Translations under genes and position numbers: made by a program
In this document: positions 8,993 through 17,864 of the stretch, one piece after another
Layout: every line of letters starts with the position of its first letter
How positions within the stretch are numbered: the stretch's first letter is position 1
The notes under the pieces: generated by a model
Database searches by the model: none
Told to the model about the DNA's origin: nothing
The model's input: the letters and a program-made list of their open reading frames with translations, nothing else
Source of the DNA: Shinella zoogloeoides
GTDB taxonomy: Bacteria > Pseudomonadota > Alphaproteobacteria > Rhizobiales > Rhizobiaceae
Assembly (NCBI RefSeq): GCF_020883495.1
Contig: NZ_CP086610.1
Span: 1,097,501-1,161,500 of the forward strand
Direction: 5' to 3'
Length of the DNA stretch: 64,000 nt

Positions 8993-9583
8993 TCAACCCT
9001 TGAACTTCGCGTAGTCGGGGAAGACGGCCTCGAAGCGGGCGAGGTAGCGCTTCAGCTTCGGCCGGCCGCGCTGCCATTTTCCGGTAAAGCGCAATTCGAT
9101 GTAGCGCAGCATCGCGGCCAGCGCGAAATGGCCGGCATTCGGCTTCTTTCCGAGGCGCGGCATGTTGGCCTCCAGATGGTCGAGCGCACGTTCCACCTTC
9201 TGCCATTGGCGGTCGATCCAGGGCTGGTGGATCTTTTCTTCCGGCCGGGCGCGGCGCTCGTAGACGATGGCGAGCAGGCTGTCACAGATGCCGTCGGCGG
9301 TCGCTTCCAGAATATCCGTTTCCGTACGCTTGGCGGCGTTGCGCGGATAGAGCGAACCGCGCGTCTGGCGATCAATGTAGTTCATGATCGCGCGGCTGTC
9401 GAAGACGGCAAGGCCCTCGTCGGTAAGCAGCGTCGGGATTTTGCCGAGAGGATTGGCCGCCAGAAGCTCGGACGGATCGGCATTGGTGTCGACCACGACC
9501 GATTCGGCCGGAAGGCCGGCATAGAGCGCGGCCATGCGCACCTTGGTGGAGTAAGGCGAGGCGTCGGAATAGAAGATCTTCAT
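8993..9583 (-). CDS. Glutathione S-transferase family protein
   Basis: 196 residues. The N-terminus MKIFYSDASPYSTKVRMAA is a GST thioredoxin-like start with Ser/Tyr in the SPYS position. The cis-Pro loop is GKIPTL and the glutathione-contacting segment is VFDSRAIMNYID near residues 61-72. The helical C-terminal domain fills the rest. It is unrelated in detail to the GST at 222-911. It lies 14 bases downstream of the RNase T2 gene on the same strand, so they may be cotranscribed; no functional link is evident. Confidence 0.85.
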   Translation of the reverse strand: MKIFYSDASPYSTKVRMAALYAGLPAESVVVDTNADPSELLAANPLGKIPTLLTDEGLAVFDSRAIMNYIDRQTRGSLYPRNAAKRTETDILEATADGICDSLLAIVYERRARPEEKIHQPWIDRQWQKVERALDHLEANMPRLGKKPNAGHFALAAMLRYIELRFTGKWQRGRPKLKRYLARFEAVFPDYAKFKG

Positions 9584-9597
9584 GGGCGGTTCCTGTT

Positions 9598-10317
9598 CTA
9601 ACGGATGGGCGGCTGTTCGATGGTTTTGGCACGGCAGGCGGCGCGGTCGACGGCGGGGCAGGGGCGGAAGGAAAGGTCGGCATTCATGCAGATGCGGACC
9701 TCTTCCAGTTGCCCGCCCGCGCAGGTGACGGCCATGCCTTTGGCGTCAAGGCCCGGATTGGCCGCGATGAAGGCTTCCTCCACCGCTTCGGGCGCAAGAC
9801 GCCGGCCGCCGCGCTGCTCTTCCATCTCGGTGGGAATGCGCACGCGCTCGAAGGCCGCGCGGGTGACGGCGAAATAGTCCTTCTGGCTGAGGCCCGAACA
9901 GCTTCCATGCTTGCGCCACTGGTGGCCGATCAGCCCCATGGAGGGAATGATGTCGAGAACGGTGCGGCCGAGGCTTTCCGGCACGCGGTCCGATTCCCGT
10001 GTCGAACAATATTCCGGATAGCCGCGCTCGTTCTGCGGCCACAGGCCATGCACGATGAAGCCGTTGTCCTCGCCGCGCCGGCACTGCTGCGTCCGGCCGC
10101 CGGCATCGTTCTCCGAACACCAGGTCGGCGACCAGGAGAGCGACAGCACATAAAAGTCGAAGCCCTTGCCGAGCGGCACCTGCGCACGCTTTTCCGGCGT
10201 TATGCGGTTCGTCTCGGTCTTCGGCTTTTCCGCCGGCTTTTCTTCGCTGCAACCGGCAAGCACGGCCAGCAACAGCCATGCGGAGCGCGCGAGGATGGAG
10301 GAGGGCAGCCGGATCAT
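9598..10317 (-). CDS. RNase T2 family lipoprotein
   Basis: 239 residues from the ATG at 10317, which gives a signal peptide ending in lipobox LAGC (Cys23); the longer reading to 10419 lacks one. Both active-site blocks of the RNase T2 family are present: CAS1 FIVHGLWPQ and CAS2 WRKHGSCS, each with its catalytic histidine. Several cysteine pairs (CSENDAGGRTQQC, CPAVDRAAC) suggest disulfides, so the enzyme should act outside the cytoplasm, cutting RNA through a 2',3'-cyclic intermediate. Lipid anchoring would hold it at a membrane. Confidence 0.9.
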   Translation of the reverse strand: MIRLPSSILARSAWLLLAVLAGCSEEKPAEKPKTETNRITPEKRAQVPLGKGFDFYVLSLSWSPTWCSENDAGGRTQQCRRGEDNGFIVHGLWPQNERGYPEYCSTRESDRVPESLGRTVLDIIPSMGLIGHQWRKHGSCSGLSQKDYFAVTRAAFERVRIPTEMEEQRGGRRLAPEAVEEAFIAANPGLDAKGMAVTCAGGQLEEVRICMNADLSFRPCPAVDRAACRAKTIEQPPIR

Positions 10318-10393
10318 CGGCGGGCTGCGGAAAAAGGCGTCATGAAGGTCTCTCCCGGTTCGGCGCGCGATTGTTGCCGCCGAAAGCCAAAGG

Positions 10394-11254
10394 TCAAGAG
10401 GCCTTCGCTTCCCCCGCAAGCCAGAAGGCGCGCGCCGAGGCGAAACGGTCCTGCGCCAGCCGCTCCTTGAGGAAGGGCAGCAGCACGTCGAGTTCCTGCT
10501 TCAGCGTGAAGGGCGGGTTGACGACAATGAGGCCGGAGCCGGTCAGCCCTGTCGTCTCGCGGTCGCTCTTCACGGAAAGCTCGGCGCAGAGCATCTTGGG
10601 AATGCCCGTCTCCTTCAGCGCCTTGTGGAAGGCGGGGATCGGCGCGTTCTTCTTCAGCGGATACCATAGGCAATAGACCCCGCCGGCAAAGCGCTTCACG
10701 GCCTTTTCCAGCCCCTCCACCAGCCGCTCGTATTCGCCTTCGATCTCGAAGGGCGGATCGACCAGCACGATGCCGCGCTTCTCCTTCGGCGGCAGATGCG
10801 CGCCGAGCGAAAGCCAGCCGTCGAGATGGGTGATACGGCTCTGGAAATCGCCGTCGAAGAGCCGGTGCAGCGTCTCGTAGTCGTCGGGATGCAGTTCCAT
10901 GGCCGAAAGCCGGTCCTGCGGGCGGAAGAGCATACGAGCGAGTTTTGGCGAGCCTGGATAATGGGTTAGCCCGCCCTGCGGATTCAGTTCGTGAATGACC
11001 TTGAGATAAGGTTCAAGGACGTCCGCCACCGCCGCCGGCATGTCGCTTGCAAGAAGCCGGCCGATACCATCCAGCCATTCGCCCGTCTTCTGCGCCTCCT
11101 CGCTGGAAAGGTCGTAGAGGCCGATGCCCGCATGGGTATCGAGCACGCGAAACGCCTTGTCCTTGCCCTGCATGTAGGTGACGAGGCGCGCGAGCACGGC
11201 ATGTTTCAGCACATCCGCGAAATTGCCGGCGTGGTAGATGTGGCGATAGTTCAT
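10394..11254 (-). CDS. rlmJ: 23S rRNA (adenine(2030)-N6)-methyltransferase
   Basis: 286 residues from the ATG at 11254. The N-terminus MNYRHIYHAGNFADVLKHA is nearly diagnostic of RlmJ (old name ComJ/YhiR). The SAM-binding motif is VLDTHAGIGLYDL near residues 38-50 and the catalytic motif IV is LVDPPFE (DPPF), as in N6-adenine methyltransferases. It methylates A2030 of 23S rRNA during ribosome assembly. The frame stays open far upstream of this start, antisense to the molybdopterin oxidoreductase gene, but that part is not coding. Confidence 0.95.
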   Translation of the reverse strand: MNYRHIYHAGNFADVLKHAVLARLVTYMQGKDKAFRVLDTHAGIGLYDLSSEEAQKTGEWLDGIGRLLASDMPAAVADVLEPYLKVIHELNPQGGLTHYPGSPKLARMLFRPQDRLSAMELHPDDYETLHRLFDGDFQSRITHLDGWLSLGAHLPPKEKRGIVLVDPPFEIEGEYERLVEGLEKAVKRFAGGVYCLWYPLKKNAPIPAFHKALKETGIPKMLCAELSVKSDRETTGLTGSGLIVVNPPFTLKQELDVLLPFLKERLAQDRFASARAFWLAGEAKAS

Positions 11255-11356
11255 GGAGCGCTGCCCGGGATCATCCGCAATGATGCGTCGATGAATTGTT
11301 GAAATGGTGACACGATTTGCCTTTTGGGCCTTTGCGCTCTGCAATATAGAAAAGCC

Positions 11357-13471
11357 ATGAACGTTGCGACCCCCCATCTCGGAAAACCGCGGATCGGCCA
11401 TTCGGCCTGCCCGCACGACTGTCCCTCCACCTGCGCGCTCGATGTCGAGATAAGCGCGGATGGCCGCATCGGCCGCGTGAAAGGCAGCCCCGACAACAGC
11501 TACACGGCCGGCGTCATCTGCGCCAAGGTCGCCCGCTATGCCGAGCGCCTCTACCATCCCGACCGGCTGATGAAGCCGCTCGTGCGCAAGGGCGAGAAGG
11601 GCGGCGGCGACTGGGGCGACATTTCCTGGGAAGCCGCGCTCGATGCCATCGCCGAGAATTTCGTCAAGGCCGAGCAGGCCTATGGCAGCGAGGCCGTCTG
11701 GCCCTATTTCTACGCCGGCACGATGGGCCTCGTGCAGCGCGATTCCATCGATCGCCTGCGCCACGCCAAGCGCTATTCCGGCTTCTTCGGCTCGATCTGC
11801 ACCAATCCCGCCTGGACTGGCTACACCATGGGCGCGGGCACCCTGCGCGGTCCCGATCCGCGCGAGATGGCGAAATCCGACTGCGTGGTCATCTGGGGCA
11901 CCAACCCGGTCTCCACGCAGGTCAACGTGATGACCCACGCCATCAAGGCCCGCAAGGAGCGCGGCGCCAAGATCGTCGTGGTCGACATCTACGACAACCC
12001 GACGATGAAGCAGGCGGATATCGCCCTGAAGCTGCGCCCCGGCACGGACGCCGCGCTCGCCTGCGCCGCCATGCACATCGCCTTCCGCGACGGCCATGCC
12101 GACCGCGCCTATATGGAAAAGTTCGCCGACGACCCCGCCGGCCTCGAAGCCCATCTGGCGACCCGAAATCCGCAATGGGCCGCCGATATCACCGGCCTTT
12201 CCGCCGAGGAGATCGAGACCTTTGCCGCGCTCGTCGGCCGCACGAAGAAGAGCTATTTCCGCCTCGGCTACGGCTTCACCCGCAGCCGCAACGGCGCGGT
12301 GTCGATGCATGCGGCGCTCTCCATCGCCACCGTGCTCGGCTCCTGGCAGTATGAGGGCGGCGGCGCGTTCCACAGCAATTCGGATATCTTCCACATCCGC
12401 AAGGCCGAGCTGACGCTCGCTAAAATGGTCGATCCCGATATCCGCATGCTCGACCAGTCGCAGATCGGCCGCGTCCTGACGGGCGACGCCGTGGCGCTGC
12501 GCGACCGCGGCCCCGTCACGGCCATGCTGATCCAGAACACCAACCCGGTGAACGTCGCGCCCGAACAGCGCCTCGTGAAGCAAGGCTTCCTGCGCAGCAA
12601 CCTCTTCGTCGCCGTGCACGAGCACTTCATGACCGACACGGCCAAGCTCGCCGATATCGTGCTGCCGGCCACCATGTTCGTCGAGCATGACGATATCTAT
12701 CGCGGCGGCGGCCACCAGCACATCCTGCTCGGCCCCAAGCTCGTCGAGCCGCCTCAGACCGTGCGCACCAATCTCTTCGTCATCGAGGAACTGGCAAAAC
12801 GCCTCGGCGTCGCGCATCTGCCGGGCTTCGGCCTCACCGAGCGCGAGCACATCACCCGCATGCTGCCCTATTACGAGATGGACTTCGACGGGCTGCAGCA
12901 GGAGAAGTGGATCGACTGCCAGCCGGATTTCGAGGCCGCGCATTTCGGCAAGGGTTTCGGCTTCCCGGATGGCAAATTCCGCTTCCGCCCGAATTGGACG
13001 AACACGCCGGCCCCCAACAAGCCGCCGAAAGCGCTCGGTGCCTTCGGCCCGCACGAGGACCTGCCGACCTTCCCGGATTATGTCGCGGTGATCGAGACGG
13101 TGGACGCCGAACACCCGTTCCGCCTCGCCACCTCGCCGGCCCGCACCTTCCTCAATTCCACCTTCACGGAAACCAAGGGTTCGAAGGAGCGCGAGGGCCG
13201 GCCGGAGGTGATGATTCATCCCGAGGACGCCGTGGCAAACGCCATCGAACAGGGCGATATCGTCCGCCTCGGCAATGTGCGCGGCGATATCCGCCTGCAT
13301 GCGAAGATCACCGGCGATGCCAAGCCGGGCGTGCTGATCGCCGAGGGCATCTGGCCGAATTCTGCCCATCTCGACGGCGAGGGCATCAATGTCCTGACGG
13401 GCGCCGATCCCGTCGCGCCCTATGGCGGCGCTGCCTTCCACGATAACCGCGTCTGGTTGCGCAAGGCCTGA
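11357..13471 (+). CDS. Molybdopterin oxidoreductase family protein (DMSO reductase superfamily)
   Basis: 704 residues from the ATG at 11357. The N-terminal CPHDCPSTCAL with a later GVICAK gives the C-x3-C-x3-C-x27-C pattern of a [4Fe-4S] cluster. The molybdopterin-binding domains follow (GTNPVSTQVNVMTH, QNTNPVNVAPEQ), and a C-terminal dinucleotide-binding beta-barrel domain spans about residues 590-700. There is no Tat motif at the N-terminus, so it is probably cytoplasmic. Electron donor and substrate are unknown. It uses the cofactor pathway to which moaD and moaE at 3.7-4.4 kb belong. Confidence 0.85.
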   Translation: MNVATPHLGKPRIGHSACPHDCPSTCALDVEISADGRIGRVKGSPDNSYTAGVICAKVARYAERLYHPDRLMKPLVRKGEKGGGDWGDISWEAALDAIAENFVKAEQAYGSEAVWPYFYAGTMGLVQRDSIDRLRHAKRYSGFFGSICTNPAWTGYTMGAGTLRGPDPREMAKSDCVVIWGTNPVSTQVNVMTHAIKARKERGAKIVVVDIYDNPTMKQADIALKLRPGTDAALACAAMHIAFRDGHADRAYMEKFADDPAGLEAHLATRNPQWAADITGLSAEEIETFAALVGRTKKSYFRLGYGFTRSRNGAVSMHAALSIATVLGSWQYEGGGAFHSNSDIFHIRKAELTLAKMVDPDIRMLDQSQIGRVLTGDAVALRDRGPVTAMLIQNTNPVNVAPEQRLVKQGFLRSNLFVAVHEHFMTDTAKLADIVLPATMFVEHDDIYRGGGHQHILLGPKLVEPPQTVRTNLFVIEELAKRLGVAHLPGFGLTEREHITRMLPYYEMDFDGLQQEKWIDCQPDFEAAHFGKGFGFPDGKFRFRPNWTNTPAPNKPPKALGAFGPHEDLPTFPDYVAVIETVDAEHPFRLATSPARTFLNSTFTETKGSKEREGRPEVMIHPEDAVANAIEQGDIVRLGNVRGDIRLHAKITGDAKPGVLIAEGIWPNSAHLDGEGINVLTGADPVAPYGGAAFHDNRVWLRKA

Positions 13472-13486
13472 CACCGAGGGTATTTC

Positions 13487-14083
13487 ATGTCCGCAGAAAA
13501 GCAGTCTTCCATCCGCATCGTCGAGCAGCAGACGGTCTGGAAGCGCTTCATCCATTTGCGCACCATCGTCCTCGAGCAGACCCGCGCCGACGGCCGGGTC
13601 GAGTTCCTCGACCGCGAGGTGCACGACCACGGCGCAGCCGCCGCGATCCTCTTGGTCGATCCTTCACGCAGGACGGTCGTGCTGGTGCGCCAGTTCCGCC
13701 CCGGCGCCTTCTTCGGCGGCCATGCGGACGGTTTCCTGCTGGAAATCCCCGCCGGCCTTCTCGACGACGACAGCCCGGAGGATGCCATCAGCCGCGAGGC
13801 GATGGAGGAAACGGGCTACGCCGTCAGCGACCTCCGCCACGTCTTCGATATGTATTCCAGCCCCGGAACGCTGACGGAGCGCGTGAGCTGCTTCGCCGCC
13901 CACATCGATTCTTCGAAGCAGGACGGCAAGGGCGGCGGCGTGGATGGCGAGGGCGAGGATATCGAGATCGTCGAAATGCCCATTGATGAGGCTTACGGCC
14001 TGATCGCCACCGGCGGCATTGTCGATTCCAAGACGATCATGATGCTGCAATGGCTGATGCTGAATCGGGAGACGTTCGGGTGA
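13487..14083 (+). CDS. Nudix hydrolase, NudK-like (GDP-mannose pyrophosphatase family)
   Basis: 198 residues. The Nudix box is present with the short insertion typical of NudK, from AGLLDDDSPEDA to SREAMEETGY; the glutamates of REAMEE bind metal. The downstream GEDIEIVEMPIDEA and the preceding SPGTLTERV segment follow the order seen in E. coli NudK. Likely substrates are nucleotide sugars such as GDP-mannose or ADP-ribose. It starts 15 bases after the molybdopterin oxidoreductase stop and is probably cotranscribed. Confidence 0.85.
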   Translation: MSAEKQSSIRIVEQQTVWKRFIHLRTIVLEQTRADGRVEFLDREVHDHGAAAAILLVDPSRRTVVLVRQFRPGAFFGGHADGFLLEIPAGLLDDDSPEDAISREAMEETGYAVSDLRHVFDMYSSPGTLTERVSCFAAHIDSSKQDGKGGGVDGEGEDIEIVEMPIDEAYGLIATGGIVDSKTIMMLQWLMLNRETFG

Positions 14084-14110
14084 ACCTCGGATAGTTTCTG
14101 CGGAGGCACA

Positions 14111-14264
14111 CCCCCCCTCTGCCCTGCCAGGCATCTCCCCCTCAAGGGGGGAGATCGGCAAGAGGCAGGCACTTTCCTCAACCAATGACGCTGGCGATGG
14201 GCGAAACGGTCCTCCATCCAATCTCCCCCTTGAGGGGGAGATGCCCGGCAGGGCAGAGGGGGGT
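14111..14264. repeat. Long palindromic intergenic repeat (MITE-like) upstream of aspS
   Basis: Two arms of about 46 bp (14111-14158 and 14218-14264) are near-perfect inverted copies, each carrying CCCTGCC, GCATCTCCCCCTC and AAGGGGG-type inner hairpins, around a 59-bp centre. This explains most of the 329-bp gene-free stretch between the Nudix gene and aspS; no coding frame is supported there. Similar elements are spread through rhizobial genomes. Whether it moves or acts in mRNA is unknown. Confidence 0.75.
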
Positions 14265-14412
14265 AATCCCGCCCGGCAACTTACCCTCCCACGCGCCTCG
14301 CCCCCGCCAAGCCTTGACAAACGGCCGCCACCATGCGCTTTTCCGCGCGATTTTCTTGGGTAGCTGCGCCGGGACCTTCCCGCGCGGCCTGTCAGCATTT
14401 CAGGATACCACG

Positions 14413-16200
14413 ATGCACCGTTACCGCAGCCACACCTGCGCCGCTCTCCGCAAGTCCGATGTCGGCCAGACCGTCCGTCTTTCCGGCTGGGTCCACCGCG
14501 TTCGAGATCACGGCGGCGTGCTCTTCATCGACCTGCGCGACCATTACGGCATCACCCAGGTCGTCGCCGACCCCGATTCCCCGGCCTTCAAGAAGGCCGA
14601 GACCGTGCGCGGCGAATGGGTGATCCGCATCGACGGCCTCGTCAAGGCGCGCACCGAAGACACGGTCAACAAGGGCATGCCGACCGGCGAGATCGAGCTT
14701 TACGCGCAGGACATCGAAGTCCTGTCGGCCGCCAAGGAACTGCCGCTGCCGGTCTTCGGCGAGCCGGAATATCCGGAAGACGTCCGCCTCAAGTACCGCT
14801 TCATCGACCTGCGCCGCGAGACGCTGCACCGGAACATCGTCAAGCGCACGCAGATCATCTCCGCCATGCGCAAGGGCATGGGCGAGGCCGGCTTTGCCGA
14901 ATACACCACGCCGATCCTCACGGCCTCCTCGCCGGAAGGCGCGCGCGACTTCCTCGTGCCGAGCCGCATCCATGAAGGCAAGTTCTTCGCCCTGCCGCAG
15001 GCCCCGCAGCAGTACAAGCAGCTCCTGATGGTCGCCGGTTTCGACCGCTACTTCCAGATCGCGCCGTGCTTCCGCGACGAAGACCCGCGCGCCGACCGCC
15101 TGCCGGGCGAATTCTACCAGCTCGACGTCGAGATGAGCTTCGTCACCCAGGAAGATGTCTGGCAGACGATGGAACCGATGATGACGGCCGTCTTCGAGGA
15201 GTTTGCCGAGGGCAAGCCCGTCACGAAAGAGTGGCCGCGTATTCCTTACGATGAAGCGATCCGCAAATACGGCTCCGACAAGCCGGACCTGCGCAACCCC
15301 ATCGTCATGCAGGCCGTGACTGAGCATTTCGCCGGCTCCGGCTTCAAGGTCTTCGCCAACATGATCGCGTCGAACCCGAAGGTCGAGGTCTGGGCGATTC
15401 CGGCCAAGACCGGCGGCAGCCGCGCCTTCTGCGACCGCATGAACGCCTGGGCGCAGTCGACCGGCCAGCCTGGCCTCGGCTACATCTTCTGGCGCAAGGA
15501 AGCCGACAAGCTGGAAGGCGCAGGCCCGCTCGCCAAGAACATCGGCGAGGAGCGCACGGAAGCCATCCGCACGCAGCTCGGCCTCGATGACGGCGACGCC
15601 TGCTTCTTCGTCGCCGGCGACCCGGCCAAGTTCTACAAGTTCGCCGGCGAAGCCCGCACCCGCGCCGGCGAGGAGCTGAACCTCGTCGATCGCGACCGCT
15701 TCGAAATGTGCTGGATCGTCGACTTCCCGTTCTACGAATACAACGAAGACGAAAAGAAGATCGACTTCGCGCACAACCCCTTCTCGATGCCGCAGGGCGG
15801 CCTCGAAGCCTTCGACAGCAAGGATCCGCTGGAGCTGAAGGCCTATCAGTACGACGCGGTCTGCAACGGCTTCGAGATCGCCTCGGGCTCGATCCGTAAC
15901 CAGTCGCCGGAACTGATGGTGAAGGCCTTCGAGAAGGTAGGCCTCTCGCAGGGCGACGTGGAAGAGCGCTTCGGCGGCCTCTACCGCGCCTTCCAGTACG
16001 GTGCCCCGCCGCACGGCGGCTGCGCCTTCGGCATCGACCGCGTGGTCATGCTGCTCGTCGGTGCGAAGAACCTGCGCGAAATCTCGCTGTTCCCGATGAA
16101 CCAGCAGGCGCAGGACCTCCTGATGAACGCCCCGTCGCCGGCAACGCCGACGCAGCTTCGCGAACTGGCGCTGCGCGTCGTTCCGTCCAAGAAGGACTGA
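14413..16200 (+). CDS. aspS: Aspartyl-tRNA synthetase
   Basis: 595 residues from the ATG at 14413 ([13 protein letters not shown]), matching the bacterial-type length. It has the N-terminal OB-fold anticodon-binding domain ([15 protein letters not shown]), class II motif 2 ([11 protein letters not shown]), motif 3 (GIDRVVML) and the bacterial GAD insertion in between. The enzyme charges tRNA-Asp; in organisms using GatCAB it may also charge tRNA-Asn. A perfect 12-bp stem terminator follows the stop. The palindromic repeat upstream lies in its 5' region. Confidence 0.98.
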   Translation: MHRYRSHTCAALRKSDVGQTVRLSGWVHRVRDHGGVLFIDLRDHYGITQVVADPDSPAFKKAETVRGEWVIRIDGLVKARTEDTVNKGMPTGEIELYAQDIEVLSAAKELPLPVFGEPEYPEDVRLKYRFIDLRRETLHRNIVKRTQIISAMRKGMGEAGFAEYTTPILTASSPEGARDFLVPSRIHEGKFFALPQAPQQYKQLLMVAGFDRYFQIAPCFRDEDPRADRLPGEFYQLDVEMSFVTQEDVWQTMEPMMTAVFEEFAEGKPVTKEWPRIPYDEAIRKYGSDKPDLRNPIVMQAVTEHFAGSGFKVFANMIASNPKVEVWAIPAKTGGSRAFCDRMNAWAQSTGQPGLGYIFWRKEADKLEGAGPLAKNIGEERTEAIRTQLGLDDGDACFFVAGDPAKFYKFAGEARTRAGEELNLVDRDRFEMCWIVDFPFYEYNEDEKKIDFAHNPFSMPQGGLEAFDSKDPLELKAYQYDAVCNGFEIASGSIRNQSPELMVKAFEKVGLSQGDVEERFGGLYRAFQYGAPPHGGCAFGIDRVVMLLVGAKNLREISLFPMNQQAQDLLMNAPSPATPTQLRELALRVVPSKKD

Positions 16201-16220
16201 GCCTTTCGGCAGTTTTGAAA

Positions 16221-16250
16221 AAGGGGCCGGCGGAAACGCCGGCCCCTTTT
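16221..16250. terminator. Terminator after aspS
   Basis: Perfect 12-bp stem AAGGGGCCGGCG / CGCCGGCCCCTT with a GAAA tetraloop, followed by TT; A-run on the other side. A very strong hairpin. Confidence 0.9.
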
Positions 16251-16378
16251 GCGTGAAGACGCCACAATGCCGCGGTTTCGCCGCCGGCCGATCCCATTTC
16301 CGCGCATAATCGGTCGAAATGCACCCCTAGCGTGAAGTCGCGCCCGCAAGAGGCGATTCATGACTGGAGGGACTTTTC

Positions 16379-17803
16379 ATGACCGAAACACAGACCGACG
16401 ATCCCGTTCCCAATTCATCCCGACCATTTCCCCATCCCGAGCCGCGCGGAAACGTAGCGACGCTGCTGCGCTCGCCGGGTGTCAAGTTCATCATGATCGG
16501 CATCATCTCCGTGGCGCTGCTCGTGCCGCTGCTCCTCGTCTGGGGCCTCACGGAAGAGCGCGCCCAGCGGGCGACGGATGTGTCGAACCGCATCGCCAAT
16601 GGCTGGGGCGGCGCGCAGGCGATCAACGGCCCCTATATCGCGGTGCCCTTCGACGTGCAGCGCAGCCGCGAGGTCGACGGGCGCACCGTCGTCGAGCAGG
16701 CAACGGAATGGGCGCTGGTCATGCCGGAAACGCTCGACGTGACGGCGGACCTCAAGACGGAGGAGCGCCGGCTCTCGATCTACACGCTGCCCGTCTATAA
16801 CGGCGCGCTGACGCTGAAGGGCCGCTTCGGCGCCAGCATGTTGCAGGATCTTTCGCAGTTCCCCGGCACGCCGCAGCTCGACCGCGCCGTGCTCGTGCTC
16901 AACATCAACGATATCACCGGCATCCGCTCCGATGCCGGTGTGAGGATCGATGGCGGTGCGTTGCGGCCGTTCGATCCGGGCATGCGGCAGATTTCCGCGA
17001 TGACCGTCGTTGGCAGCGACGGCTATGCCACGCCGCAGACGAGCGCCGGCGTGCACCGGCCCATCGAGCGCGCGCTGGTCGAAAAGGGTTTTGCCTTCGA
17101 GATCGCCCTGTCGCTCAACGGTTCGCGCAGCTTCGCCGTCGCGCCGGCGGGACAGACGACGACCTTTGCCGCCCGTGCGAACTGGCCGCATCCGGGTTTC
17201 GAAGGGCTGTTCCTGCCGGAAGAGAAGACGATCACGGCGTCCGACTTCACTGCGAAATGGACGATCCCCTATCTCGCCCGCGGCATCGACAGGGTGGTGG
17301 CCGGTTCGGCCCTGCCGCTGTCGGGCAGCATGATGAACATCAACCTCGTGGAGCCGGTGCAGTTCTATCAGGTGGTCTCGCGCACGCTGAAATATTCCAT
17401 CGGCTTTATCTCGCTCGTCTTCCTCGCCGTCTTCGTCGTGGAGCTGAAGGGCGGGCGCATGGTGCACTGGATTCAATATGTGCTGACGGGCCTCGCGCTC
17501 ATCGTCTTCTACGTGCTGCTGCTGGCGCTGGCCGAGCACACCGGCTTCGCCATCGCCTATGCCATGGCCGCACTGGCAACGACGATCCTGATCGCCGCCT
17601 ATCTCGGCGCGGCGACGGCCAGCCGGCGGAACGGCCTCGCGCTCGGCATCGTGCTCCTGTCCGCCTATGGCGTCATGTACCTCGTGCTGCGCGAGGACGA
17701 ATATGCGCTGCTTGCCGGCGCGCTCATCTCCTTCGCCTCCATCGCGACCACCATGTACGCGACCCGCCGCGTAGACTGGACGGGGAGGGCGCAGGCGAAC
17801 TGA
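16379..17803 (+). CDS. creD: Inner membrane protein CreD
   Basis: 474 residues. One membrane helix near residues 38-58 (FIMIGIISVALLVPLLLVWGL) is followed by a large periplasmic domain with the family's GAxxLKGRF-type segments, then five or so helices from about residue 330 to the end. This layout and sequence are those of CreD (Cet), linked in enterobacteria to the CreBC response and envelope or beta-lactam phenotypes. No creBC pair lies nearby, so regulation here may differ. A strong terminator follows. Confidence 0.85.
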   Translation: MTETQTDDPVPNSSRPFPHPEPRGNVATLLRSPGVKFIMIGIISVALLVPLLLVWGLTEERAQRATDVSNRIANGWGGAQAINGPYIAVPFDVQRSREVDGRTVVEQATEWALVMPETLDVTADLKTEERRLSIYTLPVYNGALTLKGRFGASMLQDLSQFPGTPQLDRAVLVLNINDITGIRSDAGVRIDGGALRPFDPGMRQISAMTVVGSDGYATPQTSAGVHRPIERALVEKGFAFEIALSLNGSRSFAVAPAGQTTTFAARANWPHPGFEGLFLPEEKTITASDFTAKWTIPYLARGIDRVVAGSALPLSGSMMNINLVEPVQFYQVVSRTLKYSIGFISLVFLAVFVVELKGGRMVHWIQYVLTGLALIVFYVLLLALAEHTGFAIAYAMAALATTILIAAYLGAATASRRNGLALGIVLLSAYGVMYLVLREDEYALLAGALISFASIATTMYATRRVDWTGRAQAN

Positions 17804-17811
17804 ACAAAGAA

Positions 17812-17847
17812 GAAGGCCCGGAGCGATGCTCCGGGCCTTCCTGTTTT
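17812..17847. terminator. Terminator between creD and the convergent secreted-protein gene
   Basis: Perfect 13-bp stem GAAGGCCCGGAGC / GCTCCGGGCCTTC with a 3-base GAT loop, then CTGTTTT. Serves creD; may also stop the convergent gene. Confidence 0.88.
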
Positions 17848-17864
17848 CGAACCGACCGAACGGC

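Noticed and set aside
11255-13630. Extension of the rlmJ frame upstream to a 1078-residue protein
   Set aside because: The extra part is antisense to the molybdopterin oxidoreductase; RlmJ begins at the ATG at 11254 with its family-typical MNYRHIYHAG.
14392-16014. 540-codon minus-strand frame opposite aspS, with similar long frames opposite parC (19258-21240) and hppA (36764-38566)
   Set aside because: Shadows of strongly coding plus-strand genes in high-GC DNA; amino-acid composition is unnatural.
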